Positions 45,502 to 46,916 of a DNA stretch of 46,916 nucleotides are shown here, in pieces. Source of the stretch: Bacteroidota bacterium (lineage in GTDB: Bacteria; Bacteroidota; Ignavibacteria; Kapaibacteriales; UBA961); NCBI GenBank assembly GCA_018266765.1, contig JAFDZU010000041.1, forward strand, positions 1 through 46,916. The letters run 5' to 3'. Every line of letters starts with the position of its first letter. The first letter of the stretch is position 1. The notes below the pieces were generated by a model. The model saw only the letters and a program-made list of their open reading frames with translations, did no database searches and had not been told where the DNA came from. The position numbers and the translations under genes were made by a program.

Positions 45502-46916
45502 ATGAAAAAACTTGTTCTTCAAAAACGAAGTACACTCGGCGAACATCGCAAAACTAAAGAATATAAAATTCCATATCATAATGAACTTAACACCGAACAA
45601 TATGAAGCTGTTATGCACTCTGATGGTGCGGCACTAGTCATTGCAGGAGCAGGCACAGGCAAAACAAGAACACTAGTGTACCGAGTTGCTCGACTTGTTG
45701 AAGACGGCATTCCCCCAGAACAAATTCTCCTATTGACTTTTACCAAAAAATCTTCTGCTGAGATGCTCCGTCGTGCTTCATTGCTACTTGACGGACGTTG
45801 CGATAAGGTTTCGGGTGGTACTTTTCATTCCTTCGCACATCAATTATTACGAAAATATGCGATTGGAGTAGGTATACAACCCAACTTTTCTATTCTTGAC
45901 CAAAGTGATGCTGAGGACACCATCAATCTACTTCGAGCCCAACTAGGTTTGGAAAAATCTAAACGAACTTTTCCTCAAAAACATACCTTGATAGCGATGT
46001 ATAGCGCATCTCTCAATCGTTGTATCCCTGTCGAAAATATAATTGAAAGCAACTATCCACGATTTATCGAAGAAATACCACAAATTCAAACGTTAATTCA
46101 GCAGTATATTCGCTATAAACGTCATCATAACCTGATGGATTACGACGATTTATTGATTTATTTACTTTCGCTGTTGCAATCAGATAAATTTAAGAAAAGC
46201 ATACAGAACAGTTATCGCTATATTATGGTTGATGAATATCAAGATACAAATTCACTTCAGCATCAAATCGTAGTTGAATTAGCGGGAAGCCGTCAAAATA
46301 TCATGGCAGTAGGGGATGATGCACAATCTATATATTCCTTTAGAGGTGCAAATTATCAGAACATATTTAATTTTCCAAAATCATTCTATGACTGCAAAGT
46401 AATAACTATTGCAAGAAATTACAGAAGCACACAAAAAATACTTGAAGTTGCAAATGAAATTATAAAAAATGCTGGAGTTCGGTATGAAAAAGAATTAGTG
46501 GGCACAGAAGCAGGAACAGTAGCTCCGATTATAGTTAGTATGAGTGATGAACGCCAGCAATCCGAATTTGTTGTTCAGCAAATTATCGAAGCTCGGGAAA
46601 ATGGGATTCCTATGAAAGAGATTTCTGTATTGTTTCGTTCAGGTTATATGTCGTTTGATTTAGAAATTGAATTAAATCGAGCGAATATTCCTTTTAGAAA
46701 ATTTGGCGGGTTGAAATTTATCGAATCAGCTCATATTAAAGATATGATTGCATTTTTTAAATGTGTTTATAATCCGGTTGATGTGGTGAGCTGGCATCGT
46801 ATCTTACTTTTATTAGAAGGGGTTGGAGCACGAACAGCCGCCAAAGTAATAGATGATATCAGTAATGGATTACTGTCTCTTAGTGATTATTCTATCTTAA
46901 AAAATTATCGTTCGAG
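45502..46916 (+). CDS. UvrD/Rep-family DNA helicase, 3' end beyond window
   Basis: This is the N-terminal 471 codons of a superfamily 1A 3'-5' helicase; the frame is open at the window edge. Motif Q/I: LNTEQYEAVMHSDGAALVIA then GAGTGKTRTL; motif Ia LTFTKKSSAEML; motif II VDEYQDTN; motif III GDDAQSIYSFRGA; motif IV ARNYRSTQKIL. A 1B-type insertion (FHSFAHQLL ... YDDLLIYLLSLL) is present. The start is the ATG at 45502; a weaker SD precedes it. It could be uvrD, pcrA or rep; the missing C-terminal half is needed to choose, so I give no symbol. Confidence 0.93.
   Translation, partial: MKKLVLQKRSTLGEHRKTKEYKIPYHNELNTEQYEAVMHSDGAALVIAGAGTGKTRTLVYRVARLVEDGIPPEQILLLTFTKKSSAEMLRRASLLLDGRCDKVSGGTFHSFAHQLLRKYAIGVGIQPNFSILDQSDAEDTINLLRAQLGLEKSKRTFPQKHTLIAMYSASLNRCIPVENIIESNYPRFIEEIPQIQTLIQQYIRYKRHHNLMDYDDLLIYLLSLLQSDKFKKSIQNSYRYIMVDEYQDTNSLQHQIVVELAGSRQNIMAVGDDAQSIYSFRGANYQNIFNFPKSFYDCKVITIARNYRSTQKILEVANEIIKNAGVRYEKELVGTEAGTVAPIIVSMSDERQQSEFVVQQIIEARENGIPMKEISVLFRSGYMSFDLEIELNRANIPFRKFGGLKFIESAHIKDMIAFFKCVYNPVDVVSWHRILLLLEGVGARTAAKVIDDISNGLLSLSDYSILKNYRS

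Overview
The window is AT-rich bacterial chromosome, mostly housekeeping genes with a few accessory stretches. Three points suggest the FCB (Bacteroidota/Chlorobi/Ignavibacteriota) group, possibly an Ignavibacteria- or Kapabacteria-like lineage. There are three predicted exported proteins ending in type IX secretion (T9SS) type A-like sorting domains. There are also families common in that group: DUF3127, DUF3109, and an ECF sigma factor paired with a zinc-finger anti-sigma. Clear Shine-Dalgarno (SD) sequences (rpoB, rpoC, rplL, uspA, flagellin and others) and a flagellin gene argue against a typical Bacteroides/Flavobacteria. This placement is inference from gene content; there is no rRNA in the window.

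Layout. 1-12150: tRNA-Thr (partial) and tRNA-Trp, then secE-nusG-rplK-rplA-rplJ-rplL-rpoB-rpoC, all on the + strand, with a hairpin terminator between rplK and rplA, an L10-leader-like structure before rplJ, and a 15-bp perfect hairpin terminator after rpoC. 12150-16100: a SPOR-domain lipid/cell-wall-type protein (-), murG (+), a small PH-like membrane protein (+), then on the - strand tRNA-Pro, a small unknown gene and trmB, the last two linked by a 14-bp triple repeat. 16100-20150: flagellin behind a sigma-54-like promoter, an HNH nuclease, carA and a UspA protein. 20300-25300: a GT39/ArnT-like membrane glycosyltransferase, then DUF3109-rpoN-pyrD-like in a tight run. 25600-31100 (-): a secreted T9SS cargo, an anti-sigma/ECF sigma pair with ATGA overlap, ftsK, comB, and a broken small coiled-coil gene built from 21-bp repeats. 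31750-35840: a 1359-residue T9SS-exported protein with ten alternating PKD-like repeats. 35960-38960 (-): a DUF3127 protein with an SSB-like tail, and alaS. 39300-46916 (+): a possible decayed signal-peptide gene, a heterodimeric ABC exporter, a VOC protein, a beta-helix T9SS cargo, and a UvrD/Rep-type helicase that runs off the end.

How the genes fit together. The first block makes the core of transcription (RpoB, RpoC, NusG) and the ribosomal stalk (L10, L12). RpoN, encoded at 22386-24110, plausibly drives flagellin through the candidate -24/-12 promoter. carA and the pyrD-like gene both belong to pyrimidine synthesis but lie in separate transcription units.

I see no clear defence system, phage, insertion sequence or CRISPR array. 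The least ordinary signals are at small scale: (1) a translational relay of two five-codon ORFs in front of trmB, encoded by an exact 14-bp triplication; (2) a 21-bp minisatellite gene encoding ideal coiled-coil heptads, interrupted by one amber codon, with a ribosome binding site in every repeat; (3) a MurG with Asp in place of the conserved His of its GGTGGH motif; and (4) a DUF3127 protein ending in an SSB-type acidic Pro-Phe tip.
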